Below are positions 34,961 through 43,023 of a stretch of DNA of 64,000 nucleotides, one piece after another. The DNA is from NORP240 sp038134485. Its GTDB lineage: Bacteria; Pseudomonadota; Gammaproteobacteria; Pseudomonadales; Pseudohongiellaceae. Position 1 is the stretch's first letter; the number at the start of each line of letters is the position of its first letter. The DNA lies in the NCBI GenBank assembly GCA_038134485.1, contig JAYPVG010000001.1, positions 202,055 through 266,054 on the forward strand. The letters are read 5' to 3'. The position numbers were made by a program, and so were the translations under genes. The notes beneath the pieces were generated by a model. The model worked only from the letters and a program-made list of their open reading frames with translations, did not search any database and was not told the origin of the DNA.

Positions 34961-37078
34961 TTAATCCGGCAGGCTGAATACATACAGCGCATTGCCGTTG
35001 TCCGGATGCTGAATATCCGGGGCGATGACTCGTGGCACGGTGCGGGGGCTCGAACCTCCAAGAGCGGCAGTTACGCCAATATACTGTTTGCCGTCGACGG
35101 CGAAGACGATCGGGTGACCCTGAACAGAGGTACCGAGTCTCGCCTCCCATAGTACATCGCCGGTTTCGACGTCATGGGCTCTGAAATAACGATCCAGATC
35201 GCCGGCAAAAACCAGGTTGCCAGCGGTAGAGACCGTGCCGGTATGGTAAGAAGCCCGCTGTTCAAACTTCCAGACTTCTTCCAGAGTGTCCACGTTGTAT
35301 GCGCCCAGCTTGCCCATGTTGCCATCGGACCCCGGCATTTCGAAAAAACGCCGAAGGGACGCCAGTCCGCCGCCACCTTCCACGAGCGCTACTTCCCTGG
35401 CGTTGTTCTCCAGGCAGGTCTGGCTAAGCGGTGCGATAATGGTGCCGCTGGGCTCATGATAGGTCATAGAGTGCCAGTCTTTGCCGCCCGTGCTGCTGGG
35501 GCATACCGGTATCCACTCATCCAGCTTGGCATTTTGGATATCTTCCCGATAGGTCACCAGTCCCGTGTCAGGATCGATGTGGGTAAAGGCGTTTTGGAAC
35601 ACGGTTTCCTTGAAACCAAGAAACTTACCGGTTACGCGATCGTTTTTCCACAGAATGCCATGCTTGCCTATCGACAAGACCAGCTTCTGGTCACCACGGT
35701 CTACCAGCATGCGCTCAAACACTTCGTCCAGGTCCAGGGCCTCCGCCGGCACGTGCTGGAAGAACCAGTCGAGTTCGCCCGTATCCACGTCCAGCGCAAT
35801 GGTGGCGTTGGTGTACAGGCCTACGTCGTTGATTGACATGTGGCGGCTTGGCGGAGCCCAGGGCTTCTGCTGGGCAGTTCCCCAGTAGGTTCGCCGCAGT
35901 CCCGGGTCGTAGCTGCCGGTAATCCAGGTTTCTCCGCCGGCACGGAAAATATCGTCCAGCCCGCCCCAGGTATCGCCGCCCAACGGGTCGTCAGACTGGG
36001 CAATGGTGTTGAACTCCCACAGCCGCTCGCCGGTGTTGGCATCATGAGCGGTAACGTAACAGTTCTCCACGATGTACCGAGCGCATCCCGCCTGGCCCTG
36101 GATAATTTTGCCGTCGGCAATTATCGGGCCGCTGGAATTCACAAAGCCCTTGCTCACATCCGCCACCACGGTTTCCCAGACTTTCTCGCCCGTCCGCGCG
36201 TCAAGCGCTACCAGTCGCGAATCGGTGGTCGCCTGAATTACCTTGTCGTTGTAGATAGCAATATTGCGCATATCCTGACGGTTGGCAGGACCAGTATGGT
36301 GTTCCCAGATCAGCTCGCCCGACGCCGCATCAAGGGCCTGGATGATATTGCTCGGATTGATCAGGTAAATCACGCCGTTGTAAACGATCGGAGCGGGTTC
36401 AGAATCTCCGTCCTTCATGCTCCACACCCATTCGAGCTTCAGATCGGCCACGTTATCCCGGTTAATCTGATCCAGCGGGCTGTAGCTGTGGTTGAAATGG
36501 TTGCGCCGCATCATCGGCCAATCAGCCGGGTCCGGGATGGTCAGCATGGCATCGGTTACCGGCACGAAATTTTCTACCGTACCCGGGATTACCAGCCCCT
36601 CGGGGGCCTCTGGCTGCTGGCGCTGCTGCGAAGCCGGGGCCGCGGACTGCTCCGCAACGTAGGCGGCAATCTCGATAGTGGAAGCAGCCGTCAATTCGGT
36701 CTGACCGCGAATCATCCCATTGGTTGCCAGGATATGCGCGGTGATACTGGCGTAATCCGCTTCACTCAGGTTTTCATTCCCGCCCGGGGGCATGTTGGCC
36801 TCTATATTGGCGATCAACGCACCGGCTGTCTGCGTGCCCCATTTGGCAAGAAAATCATCTCCGGACAGCAGCGGGCCCAGCGGCGAACCTTGCAGGCTGG
36901 CGCCATGGCAGGCCGCACAGTTGCTGCCGTAGAGCGCCGCCCCGGATTCTGCCTGGGCCGCAGTATAGGTCCTTGGACCGGTATCGACTGCTATCTCGGA
37001 TGGCTGCTCCGAGCAGGCCGCCAGGGCCAGTCCGGCAAGAACGGCCAGCGCAGCGAATGGGAATTTCTTGTTCGTCAT
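34961..37078 (-). CDS. Lipoprotein cytochrome c-quinoprotein fusion (first tandem copy)
   Basis: A 705-residue predicted lipoprotein (lipobox LAAC near residue 21) with the same layout as the next gene: cytochrome c domain (CAACHGASLQG near residue 56, MPPGGN near residue 91) followed by the propeller (DWPMMRRNHFNHSYSPLDQIN near residue 182). The Ca-site loop reads GCARYIVENC with no Glu after the first Cys, and GTAQQKPW replaces the usual GTGNGSPW. The two tandem proteins share long identical stretches such as VPAEALDLDEVFER. I place the start at the ATG at 37078; a TTG nine bases upstream is possible. The CHRD gene lies just upstream. Confidence 0.9.
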   Translation of the reverse strand: MTNKKFPFAALAVLAGLALAACSEQPSEIAVDTGPRTYTAAQAESGAALYGSNCAACHGASLQGSPLGPLLSGDDFLAKWGTQTAGALIANIEANMPPGGNENLSEADYASITAHILATNGMIRGQTELTAASTIEIAAYVAEQSAAPASQQRQQPEAPEGLVIPGTVENFVPVTDAMLTIPDPADWPMMRRNHFNHSYSPLDQINRDNVADLKLEWVWSMKDGDSEPAPIVYNGVIYLINPSNIIQALDAASGELIWEHHTGPANRQDMRNIAIYNDKVIQATTDSRLVALDARTGEKVWETVVADVSKGFVNSSGPIIADGKIIQGQAGCARYIVENCYVTAHDANTGERLWEFNTIAQSDDPLGGDTWGGLDDIFRAGGETWITGSYDPGLRRTYWGTAQQKPWAPPSRHMSINDVGLYTNATIALDVDTGELDWFFQHVPAEALDLDEVFERMLVDRGDQKLVLSIGKHGILWKNDRVTGKFLGFKETVFQNAFTHIDPDTGLVTYREDIQNAKLDEWIPVCPSSTGGKDWHSMTYHEPSGTIIAPLSQTCLENNAREVALVEGGGGLASLRRFFEMPGSDGNMGKLGAYNVDTLEEVWKFEQRASYHTGTVSTAGNLVFAGDLDRYFRAHDVETGDVLWEARLGTSVQGHPIVFAVDGKQYIGVTAALGGSSPRTVPRVIAPDIQHPDNGNALYVFSLPD

Positions 37079-37090
37079 TGAAATCAACCT

Positions 37091-37528
37091 CTACATGTCT
37101 CTTGGTAGCAGCCAGCCTCGCAGTTCGCCGCCAGGATTGTTCTCACTGTGGATCACAACATACAGCTCCTCATTCTGCAGGGCCATCAGCTGTTCAGCGG
37201 ACAGCTCGATACTGCCGCTTATTGCTCCGGTAGTTGCGGGAGTCACTTCTATAGCCCCGATGGGAGGCCCGTTCATAGCCTTGGGTGCATTATGGACATG
37301 GGCAGCGGTAGCTGTCGAACTCATGCCCTCGTAGGTACCTGTGATGCTGAGCGTTGAGCCGTTCAGGGTGGCAAGAACCTCCCCAACGCCGGTGATGGTG
37401 CGATAGGTCTGCGGCGTGACCGGAACCTCGGAGAGTCTGGCGCGAAACATGCCGGACTGCGCATGAGCCAGGGTAGCCAGAGTCAAACCGGCGGCCAGCA
37501 GAGCTGAAAACAAACGTGGGATTTTCAT
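37091..37528 (-). CDS. CHRD-domain secreted protein
   Basis: A 145-residue exported protein (signal peptide ending near LAHAQS) with one CHRD domain: FRARLSEVPVTP near residue 28, GSTLSITGTYEGM near residue 54, AAHVHNAPKAMNGPP near residue 74, and YVVIHSENNPGGELRGWL at the end. CHRD domains occur in extracellular proteins and bind an unknown ligand, with conserved His residues. It is 12 bases upstream of the quinoprotein operon, so it is probably its first gene. The start overlaps the stop region of no other gene. Confidence 0.88.
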   Translation of the reverse strand: MKIPRLFSALLAAGLTLATLAHAQSGMFRARLSEVPVTPQTYRTITGVGEVLATLNGSTLSITGTYEGMSSTATAAHVHNAPKAMNGPPIGAIEVTPATTGAISGSIELSAEQLMALQNEELYVVIHSENNPGGELRGWLLPRDM

Positions 37529-37627
37529 TGGTAATCTCTAGTTGAGGATTTACAGAAAGTTATCGAACCATTATACGCAATGTAGGCAATTAGCCAATCT
37601 TGATGCGCGCCAGTGAATTCGCTGGCT

Positions 37628-37927
37628 TCAGGGGTCCGCGACCCCCGAGTCAGCGATTCCCGGGCCCGGCTTGCCCACCTGCGCGGTATCAAATCCCCGG
37701 TGGCTGCCGTCGCAAAAGGGCTGATTATTGGTGTGCTTGCACTGGCACAGGTAGGCCTCGCCGTCTTCGGGTGCAGTAAAGCGCCGGGGCCTGAACCCGG
37801 TGCCAGCATGACTGCCATCGCAATAAGGCTGGATTGAAGAGCGCCCGCAGGAGCAGAAAAAATAATTCCGGTTCTTTTCCAGTGTGACCTTGATCGGCGC
37901 ATTGGCGGCAATAATCGGCTTGTCCAT
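37628..37927 (-). CDS. Double CDGSH iron-sulfur protein
   Basis: A 99-residue protein with two CDGSH-type 2Fe-2S motifs: CSCGRSSIQPYCDGSH near residue 27 and CQCKHTNNQPFCDGSH near residue 62. Each has the expected three Cys and one His. Bacterial tandem CDGSH proteins are small cytoplasmic redox or iron-handling proteins. The ATG at 37927 follows a GGAGGAG site; the frame also continues a little upstream. A 128-residue reading frame in another phase over this region is a shadow. The next gene upstream on this strand is the tannase-like gene, which ends 21 bases away. Confidence 0.88.
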   Translation of the reverse strand: MDKPIIAANAPIKVTLEKNRNYFFCSCGRSSIQPYCDGSHAGTGFRPRRFTAPEDGEAYLCQCKHTNNQPFCDGSHRGFDTAQVGKPGPGIADSGVADP

Positions 37928-37947
37928 ACTCGGCTTGCCTCCTCCTG

Positions 37948-39588
37948 TCACTGACAGGTGAAATTTTCCGCGACCCAGTTAGCGGGGTTGTTTTCACCCC
38001 CGGCTGGACCGCGATAGCGGGCGCGCTGAGGATAGGGGCACAGCAGGCGCTCGTTATCTATCTGTCCTCCACTGCTGTGGGTTGCGATGATCGAGTCGGG
38101 CGCTGTCCCGTTTTCTACCCAGTCTACCAGCGCCGTCAGCTTGTCCCATGTGTTTGGTCCGCGACCTCCGGAACAATGACCCATCCCGGGTGCAAGAAAC
38201 AGGCGGGCGTTATCTCCCGCCTCCGCAAAACTGCCGCTGAAGGTCGTATCGACCATGTCCGAAAAGTAGCCCACTGTTGCTTCCGCGACCGAAAGTGCGT
38301 CTGTCAGGCCATGGTAAACGATCAACTTGCCATTACGCTGCTTCAGGAAACTGCTGAGGTCCGGATCAGTTGCGTCCATGATGGCACTCATCAGCTGCGC
38401 GTTGCCGGCAGTAAACTCGTCTATGGTGAAGTCCATCCAGTGATATTCGGGGTTCATGCCGGTCCTGCGTGGTTGATAATTGGTGTCGTTGAGAACCGGA
38501 ATGGCGACGCCGGGATCCTGTTCAAAAAACAGGTAGTTCACATGATCACCGGCTGGACCCCGGAGCATGCCCGGCAGGTTGTTGTTATGGGCGCCGGGCA
38601 CGAACAGTCCGACCCAGTCCGGTTCCGATCCGACCATTTTCCCGGGATAAATTACGGTTCCGGTGCTGTCAGAGGGGCCGGTGTAGAAGTCGCTGATAGT
38701 CTGAATTTGCTGGTCGGTAAAACAGCTGTCGCTGCTGCCATCAGCGGGGCAACGACTGTCAGCCAGATCGACCGCGGGATCGAAATTGCAGCTGAAAGGA
38801 TCATCGATGACGCCGTCTCTAATACCGTCACCGGCATCGCATTTATTCAGGACTGCATCGTTGAGCATTTCCACCAGCCGCACGCTGTCGCGACTGCCAT
38901 CTCCATTGGTATCAACCGCCAGGTTGCCGGCCATGTCGTTCTTGAACATTTGTTGTAAATGCCAGACCCCCGCGGCATTCATGGCCTGGTAGAAATTCAC
39001 CGGTGCGCCGGCCACGATACCGTCGAAGTCATTTGGATAGCGTTGGGCTTCCATCAAACCCTGCCGCCCGCCGGTGGAGCAGCCTTCAAAGTAGGAATAC
39101 TCCGGACCCCGGTTGTAGTAGGCGTCCACCAGAGCTTTACCGGCCATAACGGTGAGGTGGACGGCCCGGTAGCCGAAGTCGATTTCGGATTGTCTGTTGT
39201 TGAAGCCAAAGGAGGATCCGGGCTCGGTTCCGGTGTCATGCCCGGTGTTGCTGTTGGCCACGGCATAGCCCTCGGCAACCCGATGGTCAGCCAGATCCAG
39301 ATCGCCGTCCTTTCCGCCATCGCCCCATTGCAGGAATCGACCATTCCAGCGTTCGGGCAGCGGTAACTGTGCATGGTAGTGGATGGCAGGGTAGATGATC
39401 CCTCGCACGTAACAGTAAGGGGTACCGTCGGCTGTTGAGCGGATTCCGGCAGAGGTCAGGGTAAGGTTGCGAGTGTCCAGCAAGCCTTCACAGGTCGCGG
39501 TCTGCTGATCGGAGGCCGACTGGGCGCTGGCCACATTGCCGAGCAGCACAGCGACAGAGGTAACTAGGGGAATCAGGGCTAATTTCAT
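37948..39588 (-). CDS. Tannase/feruloyl esterase family protein
   Basis: A 546-residue exported esterase. The nucleophile elbow is GCSTGGRQGLMEAQRYP near residue 155, preceded by a glycine-rich oxyanion region (RFLQWGDGGKDGD). The acid is probably the Asp of YHGLTDALS near residue 440 and the His lies in GMGHCSGGRGP near residue 485; the Cys beside Ser and His are the family's CS-D-HC disulfide. A Ca-binding loop (DTNGDGSRDSVRL) is present. I start at MKLALIPLV (39588) because it opens a clear signal peptide; ATG at 39618 is possible. Members cleave gallate, ferulate or related aromatic esters. Confidence 0.88.
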   Translation of the reverse strand: MKLALIPLVTSVAVLLGNVASAQSASDQQTATCEGLLDTRNLTLTSAGIRSTADGTPYCYVRGIIYPAIHYHAQLPLPERWNGRFLQWGDGGKDGDLDLADHRVAEGYAVANSNTGHDTGTEPGSSFGFNNRQSEIDFGYRAVHLTVMAGKALVDAYYNRGPEYSYFEGCSTGGRQGLMEAQRYPNDFDGIVAGAPVNFYQAMNAAGVWHLQQMFKNDMAGNLAVDTNGDGSRDSVRLVEMLNDAVLNKCDAGDGIRDGVIDDPFSCNFDPAVDLADSRCPADGSSDSCFTDQQIQTISDFYTGPSDSTGTVIYPGKMVGSEPDWVGLFVPGAHNNNLPGMLRGPAGDHVNYLFFEQDPGVAIPVLNDTNYQPRRTGMNPEYHWMDFTIDEFTAGNAQLMSAIMDATDPDLSSFLKQRNGKLIVYHGLTDALSVAEATVGYFSDMVDTTFSGSFAEAGDNARLFLAPGMGHCSGGRGPNTWDKLTALVDWVENGTAPDSIIATHSSGGQIDNERLLCPYPQRARYRGPAGGENNPANWVAENFTCQ

Positions 39589-39810
39589 GACAGTCTCATA
39601 ATTGTTGTGGTTTTTCATTGCGCGCTCGTTGACTGCGTGGGTTGAGCGGATAATTTCGCGCTGTCGAGGACAGCATTGCGCATTTAGCCATAGCCTGCGA
39701 TTGCCGTCCAATAGGGTCTTTGGTAATTGTGCGATAGACTGGCCCAGAATTGAAAGGGTTAGCATGATCATGGCACCAGTCATTGTGCTGGGGCTAAGCC
39801 GGAGGATGGC

Positions 39811-40656
39811 ATGGAACGACTGGCAAGAAATTATTGCTTTAGTGGTGAGCAGCTGCGTTTTTCTCACCCCTCGCGGGCTCTTGACTGCAGCATGAGTTTC
39901 TCTGTTTTCCTGCCGCCGCTGGAACCGCGGCAAAAAGCGCCAGTGCTTTACTGGCTGTCGGGGCTGACCTGCACGGATGAGAATTTCGTACAGAAAGCCG
40001 CAGCGCAGCGAGTCGCGGCCGAGCTGGGCATCATCCTGGTTGCACCCGATACCAGCCCCCGCGGCGCGGCGGTGGCGGACGATCCGGAGGGAGCCTACGA
40101 TCTGGGCCACGGTGCCGGTTTCTACCTGAATGCTACCCGGCCACCTTGGGACAGCCATTACCGCATGTATGATTACGTAGTCAGCGAGCTACCGCAGCTT
40201 GTCGAACAGAGTTTTCCGGTGCGCGAGGATGTCAGATCGATTTCCGGGCACTCCATGGGTGGCCACGGTGCCCTGACAATCGCGCTGAAAAACCCGGCTC
40301 GTTTCCGTTCAGTGTCGGCTTTTGCACCGATCTGCTCGCCAACCCGCTGTCCATGGGGAAAGAAGGCGTTCAGCAATTACCTTGGCGACGATGAGAGTAC
40401 CTGGGACAGCTACGATGCGTCCTTGCTGATCGGCAAAGCGTCACGACAAATCCCGATGCTGATCGACCAGGGTGAGGCCGATCAGTTTCTTGAGCAACAG
40501 TTGCATCCCCATCTATTGCTGGAGGCCGCGCAGACTTGTGGCTATGACGTGATCTATCGGCTCCGATCCGGGTATGACCACAGTTACTTCTACATTGCCA
40601 GTTTCATCGAAGAACATTTGCGATTTCACGGTGAATATCTGCGTGAATCACTCTAA
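39811..40656 (+). CDS. fghA: S-formylglutathione hydrolase
   Basis: A 281-residue esterase-D type enzyme that hydrolyses S-formylglutathione to formate and glutathione in formaldehyde detoxification. Typical blocks are LSGLTCTDENF near residue 49, GHSMGGHGAL near residue 147 (Ser nucleophile), DQGEADQFL near residue 222 (Asp) and YDHSYFYI near residue 256 (His). GGAGG lies 6 bases before the ATG. A partner glutathione-dependent formaldehyde dehydrogenase is not in the window. It is divergent from the tannase gene and near quinoproteins, some of which can release aldehydes. Confidence 0.92.
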   Translation: MERLARNYCFSGEQLRFSHPSRALDCSMSFSVFLPPLEPRQKAPVLYWLSGLTCTDENFVQKAAAQRVAAELGIILVAPDTSPRGAAVADDPEGAYDLGHGAGFYLNATRPPWDSHYRMYDYVVSELPQLVEQSFPVREDVRSISGHSMGGHGALTIALKNPARFRSVSAFAPICSPTRCPWGKKAFSNYLGDDESTWDSYDASLLIGKASRQIPMLIDQGEADQFLEQQLHPHLLLEAAQTCGYDVIYRLRSGYDHSYFYIASFIEEHLRFHGEYLRESL

Positions 40657-40712
40657 AATGACGCGACTCATCGCCATTCAGCGCGAGCTATCAGCCACGA
40701 GGGCCATTCAAA

Positions 40713-42011
40713 ATGAATAACAAGATTCTTTCAATTTTCCTGATGACGGCAACTTATTTGTACGTTGCCTTTGCTGTTGCCGACGACCACCTGCCGATGG
40801 TGGCGCCTGAAGAAGTGGGTTTTTCATCGGAGCAGCTAAATAAGATAGAAAGCTATTTTGCCGGCAGGGTTGAGCGAGGTGAGATTGCCGGCATCGTTAC
40901 CCTGGTGGCGCGCCAGGGCAAGATCGCTCATTTCAGCGCCGTTGGATACCAGGACGCCGAGCGGCGCATACCCATGGCCACTGACACCATTTTCCGCATT
41001 TACTCGATGACCAAGCCGATCGCCACCACCGCACTGATGCAGCTCTACCAGGACGGTCTGTTCCAGATGAACGATCCGCTTTCCAAGTTTATTCCCGAGT
41101 TTGCGAATTTGCGGGTTCTGCTTGACCCCAATGGACCGCTCGACGAGACCGTTGCCATGGAGCGCGAGCCCACGGTGCAGGATATCCTGCGACATACCGC
41201 CGGATTCTCCCACTGTCTGGGCAATAGTGAATACGACCGCGAGTGTATCGGTCTCGGCCTCTTCAGCCCGGAAACCTCGCTGGCTGAAATGATGACTGCG
41301 CTGTCGCGCATTCCGCTGATGAATCAGCCGGGCTCCCAGTACCGCTACAGTGTCGGCCCCGACGTGGCACTGCGCCTGGTAGAGGTCATTTCGGGTATGC
41401 CGGCGGATGACTATCTCGAAGAGCGGATTTTTGCCCCCCTTGGGATGGCGGAAACCGGCTACTGGGTCGACTCCGATCGGGCCCGGCGGTTAACGCCGAT
41501 TCACTGGATGAGGGACGGAGAACTGGTACCCATCGATGAGGAGCACGGTCGGCCACAGGGAGGTGTGCTGGCGGAACCCTGGTCAGCCAACAGCTATACC
41601 TTCGACCATGAATACAAGGGCGGCAGCCTGGGACTGTTGTCCACTGCGGAAGATTACTGGCGTTTTGCACAGGCCATGCTGAATGGTGGACAACTGGACG
41701 GCCAGCGCATTATCGGCTCCGGTACCGTCAATTTCATGGCCAGGAATCATCTAACTCCGCAGCAACGTCAGACCTTCAGCCCGGCGCTGGGATTTGGCCT
41801 CGGCTTTGCTACCATCGAGGACCCTGCCGGTGCCGGCTATCCCTCCAATGAAGGTAATTTTTACTGGGCTGGTGCGGCGGCCACGAACTTCTGGATTGAT
41901 CCGACGGAAGAAATTGTCGTGGTCGCGATGACCCAGCATATGGGGGTCGGTGGAACCGGAGCGCTGCGCGGCGAACTGAGCGCACTGGTCTACGGTGCTC
42001 TGCTCGATTAA
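40713..42011 (+). CDS. Serine hydrolase, beta-lactamase/esterase fold
   Basis: A 432-residue exported serine hydrolase (signal peptide ending near FAVAD). The SxxK motif is SMTK in RIYSMTKPIATTALM near residue 92, the Tyr motif is in YRYSVGPDVALRL near residue 210, and HMGVGG near residue 410 may be the third box. The family includes EstB-type esterases and D-alanyl-peptidases. It has no obvious sequence closeness to the serine hydrolase at 29296 beyond the fold. The next gene on this strand begins 25 bases downstream, and the two may be cotranscribed. Confidence 0.88.
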   Translation: MNNKILSIFLMTATYLYVAFAVADDHLPMVAPEEVGFSSEQLNKIESYFAGRVERGEIAGIVTLVARQGKIAHFSAVGYQDAERRIPMATDTIFRIYSMTKPIATTALMQLYQDGLFQMNDPLSKFIPEFANLRVLLDPNGPLDETVAMEREPTVQDILRHTAGFSHCLGNSEYDRECIGLGLFSPETSLAEMMTALSRIPLMNQPGSQYRYSVGPDVALRLVEVISGMPADDYLEERIFAPLGMAETGYWVDSDRARRLTPIHWMRDGELVPIDEEHGRPQGGVLAEPWSANSYTFDHEYKGGSLGLLSTAEDYWRFAQAMLNGGQLDGQRIIGSGTVNFMARNHLTPQQRQTFSPALGFGLGFATIEDPAGAGYPSNEGNFYWAGAAATNFWIDPTEEIVVVAMTQHMGVGGTGALRGELSALVYGALLD

Positions 42012-42036
42012 ACCGAATTAGCTCTGGCATGGGTTG

Positions 42037-43008
42037 ATGGCACCGCGATCGATAATCTTCTGCTTGGTACTCGGCCTGCCGCCTGTTCTCGGGCTGGCGG
42101 CCGAGGAATTCCAGGTTCCGCGCACCGAATGGGGTATGCCAGATTTGCAGGGCGTCTGGAACTTCTCTTCCAATACACCGATGTTGCGGCCGTCCCGTTA
42201 TGGCGAACGGCAGTTTCTAAGCGATGAGGAAGTCGCAGAACTGGAGGCCAGACTGCTGGCTCAGGATGCGGCCGGCGATGCCGCCATTCCCGTATCAGGG
42301 GTCGATGAGGCCTACAATGATTTCTGGATAGAGAGTGCCGGCCTGGGAGAAGCCAGGCTGACCTCCCATGTGATTTATCCGGAGAACGGCCAGCTACCGC
42401 CGCTGCAACCCGACGCCGTCGTCGCGACTGCGGGTCGCGCGCCGTTGCGGCCGGTTCGGGCAGCTCTCGGGATTCTGTTTGCAACCGACGGCCCGGAAGA
42501 CCGCCCGCTATCCGACCGCTGCCTGATCGGCTTCAATGCCGGGCCGCCGGTCACGCCGAGTTTTTACAATAACAACCTGCAAATTATTCAGAATCGTAAC
42601 CACGTGGTTATCGTGACAGAAATGATCCATGATGCCCGTATCGTGCCGCTTGACGGACAGCCGTTTCCCCCACCTGGGCTGGAGTTCTGGACCGGAGATT
42701 CCAGGGGCTACTGGGAAGGCGATACGCTGGTAGTGGAGACGCGCAATTTCAACGGTCTGACCAATTCCTTTGCCGGCGTCGGTTCCTCCAGGGAGAAACA
42801 CCTGATCGAGAAATTTACCCGGGTTGCAGGTGACCGTGTCGACTATGAATTCACCATCGATGATCCTGCGACATTTAGCGACAGGGTCGTCGGCCTGATT
42901 CCTATGTACAAAGTGGCAGGGCAGATTTATGAGTACGCCTGCCATGAGGGTAACTACGGTATGGAAAATATTCTGCGCGGGGCGCGGGTTGAGGAGCAGA
43001 ACAGGTAA
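42037..43008 (+). CDS. Secreted protein of an unnamed family, paralogue of 17475-18464
   Basis: A 323-residue exported protein (signal peptide ending near GLAAEE) of the same unnamed family as the protein at 17475-18464. Shared blocks are MPDLQGVWN near residue 33, MIHDARIVPL near residue 200, GDSRGYWEGDTLVVET near residue 222 and YEYACHEGNYGMENIL near residue 300. The near-invariant HDAR, EGDTLV(V/I)ET and CHEGNYGM motifs point to a functional site, but I know no reaction. It follows a serine hydrolase and converges on an amidohydrolase gene. I take the ATG at 42037 after a TTG. Confidence 0.75.
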   Translation: MAPRSIIFCLVLGLPPVLGLAAEEFQVPRTEWGMPDLQGVWNFSSNTPMLRPSRYGERQFLSDEEVAELEARLLAQDAAGDAAIPVSGVDEAYNDFWIESAGLGEARLTSHVIYPENGQLPPLQPDAVVATAGRAPLRPVRAALGILFATDGPEDRPLSDRCLIGFNAGPPVTPSFYNNNLQIIQNRNHVVIVTEMIHDARIVPLDGQPFPPPGLEFWTGDSRGYWEGDTLVVETRNFNGLTNSFAGVGSSREKHLIEKFTRVAGDRVDYEFTIDDPATFSDRVVGLIPMYKVAGQIYEYACHEGNYGMENILRGARVEEQNR

Positions 43009-43023
43009 TTTACTGTGTTCCTG

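Noticed and set aside
35840..37081. Long open frame (413 codons) on the plus strand across the first tandem quinoprotein
   Set aside because: It is antisense to a clear quinoprotein gene with strong motifs and shows no family similarity; GC-rich genes often leave such frames.
37525..37911. 128-codon frame overlapping the CDGSH gene on the same strand
   Set aside because: The other phase holds both CDGSH motifs and a good ribosome site; this frame has no recognisable feature.
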